DNA of 7,662 nucleotides, taken from Bacteroidales bacterium (GTDB lineage Bacteria > Bacteroidota > Bacteroidia > Bacteroidales > ML635J-15). The notes beneath the pieces are model-generated. The model was given only the letters and a program-made list of their open reading frames with translations, did not search any database and was not told the origin of the DNA. Location of the stretch: assembly GCA_028701945.1 (NCBI GenBank), contig JAQVPT010000172.1, forward strand, positions 1 to 7,662, in the 5' to 3' direction. The position numbers were made by a program, and so were the translations under genes. Numbering within the stretch: position 1 is the stretch's first letter; each line of letters opens with the position of its first letter. This document shows positions 1 through 5,791 of the stretch, in pieces.

Positions 1-1560
1 TGTCCTTTAATTAAGGAAAAATCGTCTTGTTTAATCGCAGTGAGAAAAAGCTTTCTTGACCTGTTTATCAAACCATCAGAGCGGATAAATATGGTTCCTT
101 CATTTTATGATTTAAACTTTAAAGTGAATTACAAAATTAATGACAACAATCATTTATATCTTTCTGCTTATCATGGGGCGGACTTTGTAAACACATTTCA
201 AACCTTAAATAATAGGTGGAATAATACTACATCGACTTTCAGGTGGAATCATATAATTAATAAAAAAACTTTTTTAAATACTACGGTCTTATATAGCAAA
301 TATGAAAACTCATTCACATTAAATGACTCAAAAGAAAATGTAAAACCATATACTTGGAAAACAGGAGTTGAAGATATAAATGCCAAACTTGATTTTACGT
401 GGTATATCAATCCGAAAAACACAATAAAATGTGGTCTGAATTCAATTATTCACGATTATACACCTGGGCAATCGACCAATCAAGAAAACAATAACTCCAA
501 CATGTCAGCTTTGGAATCTGGGGCTTATGTTTCTAATAAAATAATATTATTCGATGTGATTGATGCTGAGTATGGCCTTAGATTTTCGATGTTTCAGAAT
601 ATTGGAAATGCTAAATGGTATTCGTATGATGAAAACTATAGACCTATAAAACTTAATGTTGAAGGTAGGGGAGTCTGGAACACGTATCAAAATATTGAAC
701 CAAGAGTAATCGTTAATATTAATAAAGAAAAAATAAATTCCTACAGACTTGCATATACAAGGGCGTCGCAATTTGTTCAGATAATTTCTAATAATTCGTA
801 TTCATATTCTGCCATGGAAACATGGATGCCATCTTCAGCCAATATCAAACCATTAATTAGTGATAATTTTTTGTTAAGTTATTTTTGGGATATCGAAAAA
901 TTAATGTTTTCAGCAACAGCTTATTACAGGTTAATTGACAATCAAATTGATTATGTTGACCATGCTAAACTAACAGATAATCCTTATATTGATGGAGAAA
1001 TTAGAAGTGGAAAAGCTAATGCGTATGGTGTTGAATTTAATTTTTCTAAGAAAATAGGTAAAACAAAAGGTTCTGTAAGTTATGCTTTTTCTCGGGTAAT
1101 GTACACTATAAAAGGAGCAACATCTAGCGATACGTACCGTGCGCCTTATGATATTCCACATGATATTAAAGTTCAGGTTGTACATGAGTTCTCTGAAAAA
1201 TTTAAGATAAGTGCGTTTTGGACTTTCACAAGTGGCAGACCTGCAACTTTTCCGATTGGTTATCAAACAGGTTTTCCATCCACTGGTTTCGGATATCTGG
1301 GATGGACCCCACAAATACCTATTTATTCTGAACGGAATAGTGGGCAATTCCCCAATTATCATCGTTTGGATATTGCTGCTATTTTTGATTTCCCAGCTAA
1401 GAAAAACTTAAAACATAGCCTTACTATTGGGGTGTATAATTTGTATGCTAAGCGAAATCCGTTGGGATATGAATTTAATAATAGAATTGATGATAAAGTG
1501 GCAGTCTTTCACTTTTTTAGAATAATTCCAAATTTTTCCTATAGTTTTAAATTTAACTAA
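1..1560 (+). CDS. TonB-dependent outer-membrane receptor, C-terminal beta-barrel (5' partial)
   Basis: The frame is open from base 1, so the gene starts upstream. The GTG at 40 lies inside the conserved barrel-entry segment (LIAVRKSFLDLF, which resembles the 'S.RRTYLDLL' motif of Bacteroidota receptors) and is not the start. The visible 519 residues are alternating beta-strand sequence with aromatic girdles. Family-like stretches include WMPSSANIKP, then YRAPYDIPHDIKV, then FTSGRPATFP, then ERNSGQFPNYHRLD, and the protein ends in the barrel-type tail YSFKFN. The N-terminal signal, any carboxypeptidase-like repeat and the plug domain must lie outside the window. By family, such receptors import or bind a ligand at the outer membrane using TonB energy. 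The substrate cannot be read from the sequence. The lipoprotein gene six bases downstream is almost certainly co-transcribed and is the likely partner. Family assignment is firm; ligand unknown. Confidence 0.92.
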   Translation, partial: CPLIKEKSSCLIAVRKSFLDLFIKPSERINMVPSFYDLNFKVNYKINDNNHLYLSAYHGADFVNTFQTLNNRWNNTTSTFRWNHIINKKTFLNTTVLYSKYENSFTLNDSKENVKPYTWKTGVEDINAKLDFTWYINPKNTIKCGLNSIIHDYTPGQSTNQENNNSNMSALESGAYVSNKIILFDVIDAEYGLRFSMFQNIGNAKWYSYDENYRPIKLNVEGRGVWNTYQNIEPRVIVNINKEKINSYRLAYTRASQFVQIISNNSYSYSAMETWMPSSANIKPLISDNFLLSYFWDIEKLMFSATAYYRLIDNQIDYVDHAKLTDNPYIDGEIRSGKANAYGVEFNFSKKIGKTKGSVSYAFSRVMYTIKGATSSDTYRAPYDIPHDIKVQVVHEFSEKFKISAFWTFTSGRPATFPIGYQTGFPSTGFGYLGWTPQIPIYSERNSGQFPNYHRLDIAAIFDFPAKKNLKHSLTIGVYNLYAKRNPLGYEFNNRIDDKVAVFHFFRIIPNFSYSFKFN

Positions 1561-1566
1561 AATATT

Positions 1567-2505
1567 ATGCAAATTAAATATAGCACTGGTTTAAATATAA
1601 GCTTAATCATTATATCGCTAATTTTCTTCGTCATTTCTTGCGAAGACCATTATTATGAAGATATTTCAAACATTACGAATAATCAAGGAGTAAATGCAGA
1701 AATTGTAATTAATGGAGGCATAACTTCAGAAATGAAATATCATGAAATTACTTTAACAAAACCGATATTACTATATGGACATAAAATTGATTCAATATCG
1801 GGTGCAATTGTAAGTTTAAAAATTGGAGATAATTATTATGAATTTGTTGAAGAAGTTAATCATCCAAATATTACTACGCAAAAGAAAAGAAAAGGGACTT
1901 ATGTCTCACTTGACAGGATTAAAGGTACACCTGGTGCTATCCATACTTTAATTGTAAATTATGCAGACAAAACTTATACCGCTTCTGATATAATGCTTGA
2001 AGTTGTTCCTTTTGATTTTACTTATATGGAATTGCCATATTTAGTTCCTGGTGGAGAATATGATTCATTAGGAAATCTAATAGGTCCAACATATGAACTA
2101 AAGCTTTTTAATTTTGGTACTGAAAAGACAAATATTTCCAATTGGTATTTACGAGATACAATTTTTGAAATTGAAGATAGATATGATGCAACACAGTATT
2201 TTTTCAGTACTGTTGACCAACAAGGTCTTTTGTCTGAAATGTATTGGGAGCTCTGCGATCGTATGGGTGTAAGGGCATCTCAAAAAGTAACTTTAGAAAA
2301 GCTTTCTATTTCTCAGCAATATGAAGAATATTTAATTGCTGTTTTAAAAGAGACATTCTGGAATAGCAATTTGTTTTCGACTGTACCAGCAAATGTCCCA
2401 ACAAACGTATCAGAAGGTGGTTTCGGGTATTTTTATGCGTCAGACGCTTATACGCAAACCATTACAGCCACTGAATTTAGAAAGCTTGTTGATTTGAATG
2501 AATAA
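1567..2505 (+). CDS. DUF4249-type surface lipoprotein, partner of the TonB receptor
   Basis: This is a 312-residue predicted lipoprotein. A hydrophobic signal peptide (about residues 9-22) ends in a lipobox, VISC, with the lipidated Cys at residue 25. The acidic residues right after it (ED at 26-27) resemble the lipoprotein export signal that sends Bacteroidota lipoproteins to the cell surface. The body is beta-rich. It has an early strand pair (ISGAIVSLKIGDNYYEF), a GTYVSL turn, a YTASD segment, and near the end a glycine-aromatic motif (EGGFGYFYASDA) typical of DUF4249 proteins. DUF4249 genes usually sit directly behind a TonB-dependent receptor, as here with a 6-base gap. The family has no assigned biochemical function; by position it may act as a surface ligand-binding or lid subunit. 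Length is within the family's range and I see no frameshift. The DUF4249 assignment is from memory of motif and context, not a search. Confidence 0.82.
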   Translation: MQIKYSTGLNISLIIISLIFFVISCEDHYYEDISNITNNQGVNAEIVINGGITSEMKYHEITLTKPILLYGHKIDSISGAIVSLKIGDNYYEFVEEVNHPNITTQKKRKGTYVSLDRIKGTPGAIHTLIVNYADKTYTASDIMLEVVPFDFTYMELPYLVPGGEYDSLGNLIGPTYELKLFNFGTEKTNISNWYLRDTIFEIEDRYDATQYFFSTVDQQGLLSEMYWELCDRMGVRASQKVTLEKLSISQQYEEYLIAVLKETFWNSNLFSTVPANVPTNVSEGGFGYFYASDAYTQTITATEFRKLVDLNE

Positions 2506-2576
2506 TTTTGGCAAGATTAACATGTCAAATGCATACTTTTTTTATCACAATAATCTCAAATGTTTTTCATTACTTT

Positions 2577-2601
2577 TGAGTCTGAAAGACTCATTTATTT
2601 T
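2577..2601 (+). terminator. Candidate intrinsic terminator after the receptor/lipoprotein operon
   Basis: TGAGTC (2577-2582) and GACTCA (2588-2593) form a perfect 6-bp stem around a TGAAA loop. It is followed directly by a T-rich tail, TTTATTTT (2594-2601). It lies about 70 bases past the lipoprotein stop codon. The stem is short and only half G/C, so termination strength is uncertain. It may instead be part of the adjacent palindrome cluster. Confidence 0.4.
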
Positions 2602-2641
2602 AAGCTTTGACTGAACGTAGTGAAAGTCAAGGGTTAAAGTA
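2596..2641. repeat. Long imperfect palindrome (hairpin 2)
   Basis: Positions 2596-2612 pair with 2625-2641 over 17 positions, with one G-G mismatch (2604/2633) and two G-T wobbles (2598/2639 and 2606/2631). The loop is the 12 bases GAACGTAGTGAA (2613-2624). The core TTGACT...AGTCAA is perfect. The arms and loop resemble small dispersed palindromes seen in intergenic DNA of Bacteroidota genomes, but that is recollection and copy number cannot be judged from one window. There is no T-run on the + side, so it is not an obvious terminator. Confidence 0.65.
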
Positions 2642-2653
2642 TGCCGAGGAGTC

Positions 2654-2705
2654 TCTTTTGGCATGATTTTTTGGTGCATAGCAATCCAAAAAGCATGACA
2701 AAAGA
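2654..2705. repeat. Long imperfect palindrome (hairpin 3)
   Basis: The left arm 2654-2674 (key parts CTTTTG, CATG, TTTTTGG) is the near-exact reverse complement of the right arm 2686-2705 (CCAAAAA, CATG, CAAAAG). There is one G-A mismatch (2661/2698), one bulged A (2666) and one T-G wobble (2667/2693). The 11-base loop (2675-2685) itself contains TGC/GCA, which can add a small apical stem. The left arm overlaps a competing small hairpin, ATGCC (2641-2645) with GGCAT (2660-2664), so the two cannot form together. The T-run 2667-2672 lies inside the stem. It may be a mobile palindromic element, an RNA structure or a bidirectional terminator. Confidence 0.65.
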
Positions 2706-2741
2706 AAATTATGCGTTTACTCTAATAAGATTAAATTCAGA

Positions 2742-2774
2742 TTTATGGAGATTAGATAAAAAAGATTATTTTTG
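2742..2774 (+). promoter_or_regulatory. Promoter candidate for the DUF6714-like gene
   Basis: TATTTTTG (2767-2774) matches the Bacteroidota -7 consensus TAnnTTTG exactly. TTTA at 2742-2745, 21 bases upstream, is a partial match to the -33 TTTG box. Transcription would then start near 2780, giving a leader of about 27 bases before the ATG at 2808. The match is by eye only. Confidence 0.45.
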
Positions 2775-2807
2775 GTGAGGTTTGACAATGATTATAAGTA
2801 ATACTAT

Positions 2808-3365
2808 ATGACAACAGTAGAATTAATAAAAAAAGTACAAACAGCATTTCAAAATGTTAAATTGGAAGATGGTGTTGGTCTTTGGGAAGGTCAAGGTTTA
2901 GACGATTATTCCGACAAGAAAACGATTTTAGAATTACGTAAAAAAGACGAAAGGAATAATTGGAATGATATTCCTTACAAAGACATTAGTTTTTGTCAAA
3001 GTTCTTTATCATTTTTTGATGCAAAAGGCATGAGGTTTTGTTTGCCTAAATTCTTATTGTTTGATATTTTGCAAGAACAAATATATCAAGAACAAGGAAT
3101 ATCTGCACCAGATGTGATTTTTACATTATGCTATAATATAAACGGTGAATATCAGAAAAGCAGATTTTCTCTTTTTAGTAAACAGCAAATAGAATGTATA
3201 ATTTATTTCTTGGAATATAAATTGCAAAAAATCCTTGTAGAGTATAAAGAATGCTCTACTAATTCTGATTCGACAACAGATGATGTTTATTCAGACTACG
3301 ATTATATTGAGCTGAATGAGGCAATATATGAATGGAAGCAGAAAATAGATAGTTCAAAGTTTTAA
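2808..3365 (+). CDS. Uncharacterised 185-residue protein, DUF6714-like
   Basis: No signal peptide or membrane segment is visible, so the protein is probably cytoplasmic. An N-terminal helix (about 3-15) leads to a segment with W52-N-D-I-P. Two blocks follow: SLSFFDAKGMRFCLPKFLL (66-84), and SLFSKQQIECIIYFLEY (121-137). This order (W..IP, then 'L.F....FRFYLP.FLL', then 'LF...Q...I..FL.Y') is what I recall for DUF6714 family proteins, which have no known function. The C-terminal tail is rich in acidic residues (153-175). ATG 2808 is the first start after an in-frame stop at 2799-2801. The gene is monocistronic: structured DNA lies upstream and the convergent adenylate kinase ends 26 bases downstream. 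It reads as an accessory gene beside core metabolism genes. That it is coding is well supported (full-length frame, conserved-looking motifs, own promoter); the family name is moderately sure. Confidence 0.7.
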   Translation: MTTVELIKKVQTAFQNVKLEDGVGLWEGQGLDDYSDKKTILELRKKDERNNWNDIPYKDISFCQSSLSFFDAKGMRFCLPKFLLFDILQEQIYQEQGISAPDVIFTLCYNINGEYQKSRFSLFSKQQIECIIYFLEYKLQKILVEYKECSTNSDSTTDDVYSDYDYIELNEAIYEWKQKIDSSKF

Positions 3366-3391
3366 GAATAGTTAAAATAAAAGCTGTTTTC

Positions 3392-4564
3392 TTACTTCCT
3401 AATTTCCTTAAAAGCTCTTTCGATTAGTGCTGACATTTCGGTGTGTAAAGTGTTTGTGTCTTTATTTCCGTCGAACGTGAACAGTTTATTTTGTTGCTTA
3501 TAAAAGTTGTGAATTTTATCGCTTTTTTCTTCAAAAACTTCTAAGCGTCGTATAATTGTTTCGGTATCCATGTCGTACGAGCGTGCTTTTGGTGTGCTTG
3601 ATCTCGCTGTAAGACGTTTTATTGATTGTAAAGTTGTAGTCTTCATTTCAATAACTAATGAAACAGATGTATCTAGTTTTTTTAGCAATCCACCGAGTAT
3701 ATATGCCTGAACGAGCGTTGAGGGAAATCCTTTAAAAATAAAGCCTTTTATGTTTTTGTGTTCAGCAATTTTCCTTTCAATAAGCCTAATAGCGATATCG
3801 TCAGGAACAATATCTCCTGTTTTGAGATAAGGCTCAGCTATTTTGCCCAATTCGGTTTGATTAGCGACTTCTTCGCGTATCATTTCGCCAGTCGAAACAT
3901 AAACCATGTTAAATTTCTTTGCTATGTGCCTTGCTTGCGTGCCTTTTCCAGCTCCAGGAGGTCCAAAAAAAACCACATTTAATAAAGTTTGCGATAAAAT
4001 TTCTTCAATATTATCGGTAAGACGTTCAAAAACAACATCAACCTCTCCCACACCATCAACAGGATAGTATTTTTGTTGATCATTGTAGAAGTCAATTACT
4101 GGGAGAGTTTTGTTATCATATTCACGTAATCTGTTTTCGATGATTTCCTTTTTATCATCAGATCTATTCTCTTTTTGAGCTCTTAGCATCATTCGTCCAA
4201 CAAGCTCTTTGCGGGGTACTTCTAGGCTAAGCAGACACGACAGTTTCGTGTTCATTTTAATTAATAATCCGTCAATAATATATGCTTGTGCATAAGTACG
4301 CGGAAAACCGTCAAACAGAATTCCGTTACTATCGGAATGCATATTTATACTGTTCTCAATAATTTGAACAATAGTTTCGTCACAGACAAGTCCACCTTGC
4401 TCAATTACTGTTTTTGCTTGTAAACCAAGCGGTGTCCCTTCGGCAATTTCTTTTCTTAATATATCACCAGTCGAAATATAAGTCAGGTTATATTTCTCGG
4501 CAAGTTTCTTTGCCTGCGTCCCTTTTCCTGCTCCAGGAGGACCAAATAATGCAATATTTAACAT
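3392..4564 (-). CDS. adk: Tandem adenylate kinase: active-looking N-terminal domain fused to a degenerate second copy
   Basis: Adenylate kinase interconverts ATP + AMP and 2 ADP in the cytoplasm. Typical bacterial enzymes have 190-220 residues; this one has 390 and two complete-length copies. Copy 1 (about 1-190) has P-loop GPPGAGKGT (8-16), the AMP-site STGDILR (31-37), DGFPR (85-89), a short lid with NRSDD (133-137) and RL at 145-146, as in short-lid kinases. Copy 2 (about 195-388) aligns without gaps at an offset of 193 residues through the AMP-binding region. It keeps P-loop GPPGAGKGT (201-209) and STGEMIR (224-230). However, DGFPR has become KGFPS (278-282), losing the Mg-associated Asp and the phosphate-binding Arg, and the lid motif is RSYD (328-331). 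I infer that copy 1 is catalytic and copy 2 is impaired, regulatory or altered in specificity. The gene starts two bases after hpt ends, implying a co-transcribed hpt-adk unit. The frame is intact throughout the junction. Confidence 0.93.
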   Translation of the reverse strand: MLNIALFGPPGAGKGTQAKKLAEKYNLTYISTGDILRKEIAEGTPLGLQAKTVIEQGGLVCDETIVQIIENSINMHSDSNGILFDGFPRTYAQAYIIDGLLIKMNTKLSCLLSLEVPRKELVGRMMLRAQKENRSDDKKEIIENRLREYDNKTLPVIDFYNDQQKYYPVDGVGEVDVVFERLTDNIEEILSQTLLNVVFFGPPGAGKGTQARHIAKKFNMVYVSTGEMIREEVANQTELGKIAEPYLKTGDIVPDDIAIRLIERKIAEHKNIKGFIFKGFPSTLVQAYILGGLLKKLDTSVSLVIEMKTTTLQSIKRLTARSSTPKARSYDMDTETIIRRLEVFEEKSDKIHNFYKQQNKLFTFDGNKDTNTLHTEMSALIERAFKEIRK

Positions 4565-4566
4565 GA

Positions 4567-5103
4567 TTATTCGCTTATTTTATAAATATGTTTTAAATTT
4601 CTTCCAAATCCATTATAATCTAATCCATATCCAATGATAAATTCGTTTGGAATATCGAAACAAAAATAATCAATTTTATATAAATCATTATACACTACGG
4701 ATTTTATTAACAAACTGACAATCTTAATTTCAGCAGGTTCATATCCTTTTAGTTGCTTAACAATATGATCAATTGTAACTCCCGTGTCGATAATATCTTC
4801 AAGAATCACAACTGTTCGATCTTTTATATCTTCGTTGAGACCAATTAATCTTTTTATTTTTCCAGAGCTTGATGTTCCTTCGTAAGAGGCTAGTTTGAGA
4901 AACGAAATTCCACAATCGATATCTAAGTTTTTAAATAATTCGCCAGCAAACATAAAAGAGCCGTTAAGAATGCCTAGGAAAAGCGGATTTTTATCTTTTA
5001 ATTCTTCGCTCATTTCTTTTGCAAGAGTTTTGATTTTATTCTCTATATCTTCGTTTGAGATATACAATTCAAAGTTTTTGTCGTGAACCCTAATCTTATC
5101 CAT
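4567..5103 (-). CDS. hpt: Hypoxanthine (guanine) phosphoribosyltransferase
   Basis: This is a purine salvage enzyme that joins hypoxanthine or guanine to PRPP to give IMP or GMP; it is cytosolic. At 178 residues it has the normal bacterial length. Visible signatures are the loop LNGSF (46-50), the flexible-loop SY dipeptide (73-74), the PRPP-binding motif VVILEDIIDTGVT (98-110) with the acidic pair E102-D103, and the purine-contacting Lys in LLIK (residue 134). The C-terminal F-D-I-P-N-E-F-I-I-G-Y-G-L-D-Y block (149-163) is also typical. The ATG at 5101-5103 places the N-terminus as expected for the family. It is the first gene of a minus-strand pair with adenylate kinase, which returns nucleotide monophosphates to the diphosphate pool. 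That pairing is familiar in Bacteroidota. It is transcribed divergently from purE. Confidence 0.96.
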   Translation of the reverse strand: MDKIRVHDKNFELYISNEDIENKIKTLAKEMSEELKDKNPLFLGILNGSFMFAGELFKNLDIDCGISFLKLASYEGTSSSGKIKRLIGLNEDIKDRTVVILEDIIDTGVTIDHIVKQLKGYEPAEIKIVSLLIKSVVYNDLYKIDYFCFDIPNEFIIGYGLDYNGFGRNLKHIYKISE

Positions 5104-5266
5104 AATTTGATTATTTAAGAATTTTGATACATAGTTTAATACGTTTAAGTAAAAACCTATTAATTTATCTCCAAAGGAATAAAAAAATAACTAAAAAAAA
5201 GAAAAAATTGAGGGTTTTAAGTTTATGTTGTGTATTTTTACAAATTATAACAATAGATTATTTGGT
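5104..5266. promoter_or_regulatory. Divergent intergenic region between hpt and purE
   Basis: This AT-rich spacer (163 bases to the preferred purE start) must hold promoters for both directions. For purE, TATTTTTA (5233-5240) matches TAnnTTTG in all but the last base, with a TTG at 5208-5210 about 22 bases upstream. That puts the predicted transcript start near 5246, just before the ATG at 5267. For hpt the best minus-strand candidate is TAGGTTTT (complement of 5152-5159), without a convincing -33 partner. I see no clear operator palindrome, and no purine riboswitch fold could be assigned by eye. Confidence 0.4.
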
Positions 5267-5776
5267 ATGAAAGCGCAAGTTAGTATTATTATGGGCTCTA
5301 CTTCAGATTGGGAGGTGATGCAAAAAGCTGCAACTCAGTTGAATGAATTTAAGATCCCTTTTGAGATAAACGCTTTATCGGCACATAGAACTCCAGAAGC
5401 TGTCGAAGACTTTGCGAAAACTGCCGCTGATAGAGGTATAAAAGTTGTTATTGCCGGTGCTGGAATGGCAGCTCATTTGTGCGGTGTTATTGCTGCAATG
5501 ACAACAATACCTGTTATAGGAGTTCCTATTAGTGCTAGTCTTGACGGAATGGATGCCCTTTTGGCTATTGTGCAAATGCCTCCTGGGATTCCAGTTGCTA
5601 CTGTGGCGATTAATGGAGCTCAAAACGCGGCTATTTTGGCTGCTCAGATTATTGCTACAGGAGATGCCGAACTTGCTGCTAAACTTACCGAATTTAAAAT
5701 AAATCTTAAACAAAAAATTGTTAAAGCGAATAAAGATCTTGAAGAACATAATTTTGAATATAGGGTCATTAATTAG
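5267..5776 (+). CDS. purE: N5-carboxyaminoimidazole ribonucleotide mutase (class I PurE)
   Basis: PurE moves the carboxyl group of N5-CAIR to carbon 4 to give CAIR, a step of de novo purine synthesis; class I enzymes form cytosolic octamers and work with PurK. I prefer ATG 5267 (169 residues) over the upstream in-frame ATG 5225, because the 14 extra residues (MLCIFTNYNN...) match nothing in the family. The promoter candidate would also start transcripts after 5225. From 5267 the motifs are MGSTSDW (9-15), SAHRTP (38-43) with the catalytic His at residue 40, AGAGMAAHLCGVIAA (around 65-79), and VQMPPGIPVATVAI further on. A NAAILAAQI helix lies before a charged C-terminal tail. The gene diverges from the hpt-adk salvage pair and is followed 15 bases later by an outer-membrane protein gene. 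Confidence 0.95.
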   Translation: MKAQVSIIMGSTSDWEVMQKAATQLNEFKIPFEINALSAHRTPEAVEDFAKTAADRGIKVVIAGAGMAAHLCGVIAAMTTIPVIGVPISASLDGMDALLAIVQMPPGIPVATVAINGAQNAAILAAQIIATGDAELAAKLTEFKINLKQKIVKANKDLEEHNFEYRVIN

Positions 5777-5791
5777 CAAACAAGCCTATTT

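Larger units (their letters stand above)
2506..2807. other. Gene-free, hairpin-rich intergenic region
   Basis: These 302 bases separate the receptor/lipoprotein pair from the next gene and encode no plausible protein. The first 25 bases after the lipoprotein stop look featureless. The middle (2531-2705) is dense in inverted repeats, described as separate entries. The last part (2706-2807) is AT-rich leader sequence with a promoter-like element just before the gene at 2808. No transposase remnant, tRNA or CRISPR repeat is visible. The region may be a terminator plus a structured or repetitive element; its function is not known. Confidence 0.7.

Noticed and set aside
40..42. GTG as the start codon of the receptor gene
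   Set aside because: The frame is open to base 1 and the residues before it (CPLIKEKSSCLIA) fit the receptor's barrel-entry segment, so the gene is cut by the window edge.
970..1362. Open frame of 130 codons on the minus strand inside the receptor gene
   Set aside because: It has no recognisable domain and is antisense to a well-supported barrel sequence; it is an incidental open frame.
2596..2705. Integron attC recombination site
   Set aside because: Hairpins precede a lone gene, but I cannot find a proper pair of RYYYAAC/GTTRRRY core sites at the ends, and there is no integrase or second cassette.
2506..2807. Insertion sequence remnant
   Set aside because: Inverted repeats exist, but no transposase fragment and no flanking target duplication can be seen; a small palindromic element remains possible.
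3366..3391. Bidirectional terminator between the convergent genes
   Set aside because: The 26-base gap is AT-rich with only a very weak A/T pairing; no convincing stem with a T-run was found.
3758..3982. Plus-strand open frame opposite the second adenylate kinase domain
   Set aside because: It is antisense to the P-loop and AMP-binding regions and has no independent coding signs.
5225..5227. Upstream ATG as the purE start
   Set aside because: The extra 14 residues do not fit the family and the likely promoter would start transcripts downstream of it; ATG 5267 fits better.
5375..5779. Open frame of 134 codons on the minus strand across purE
   Set aside because: Its product is Ser/Asn/Arg-rich without domain features and it lies opposite strongly conserved purE codons.
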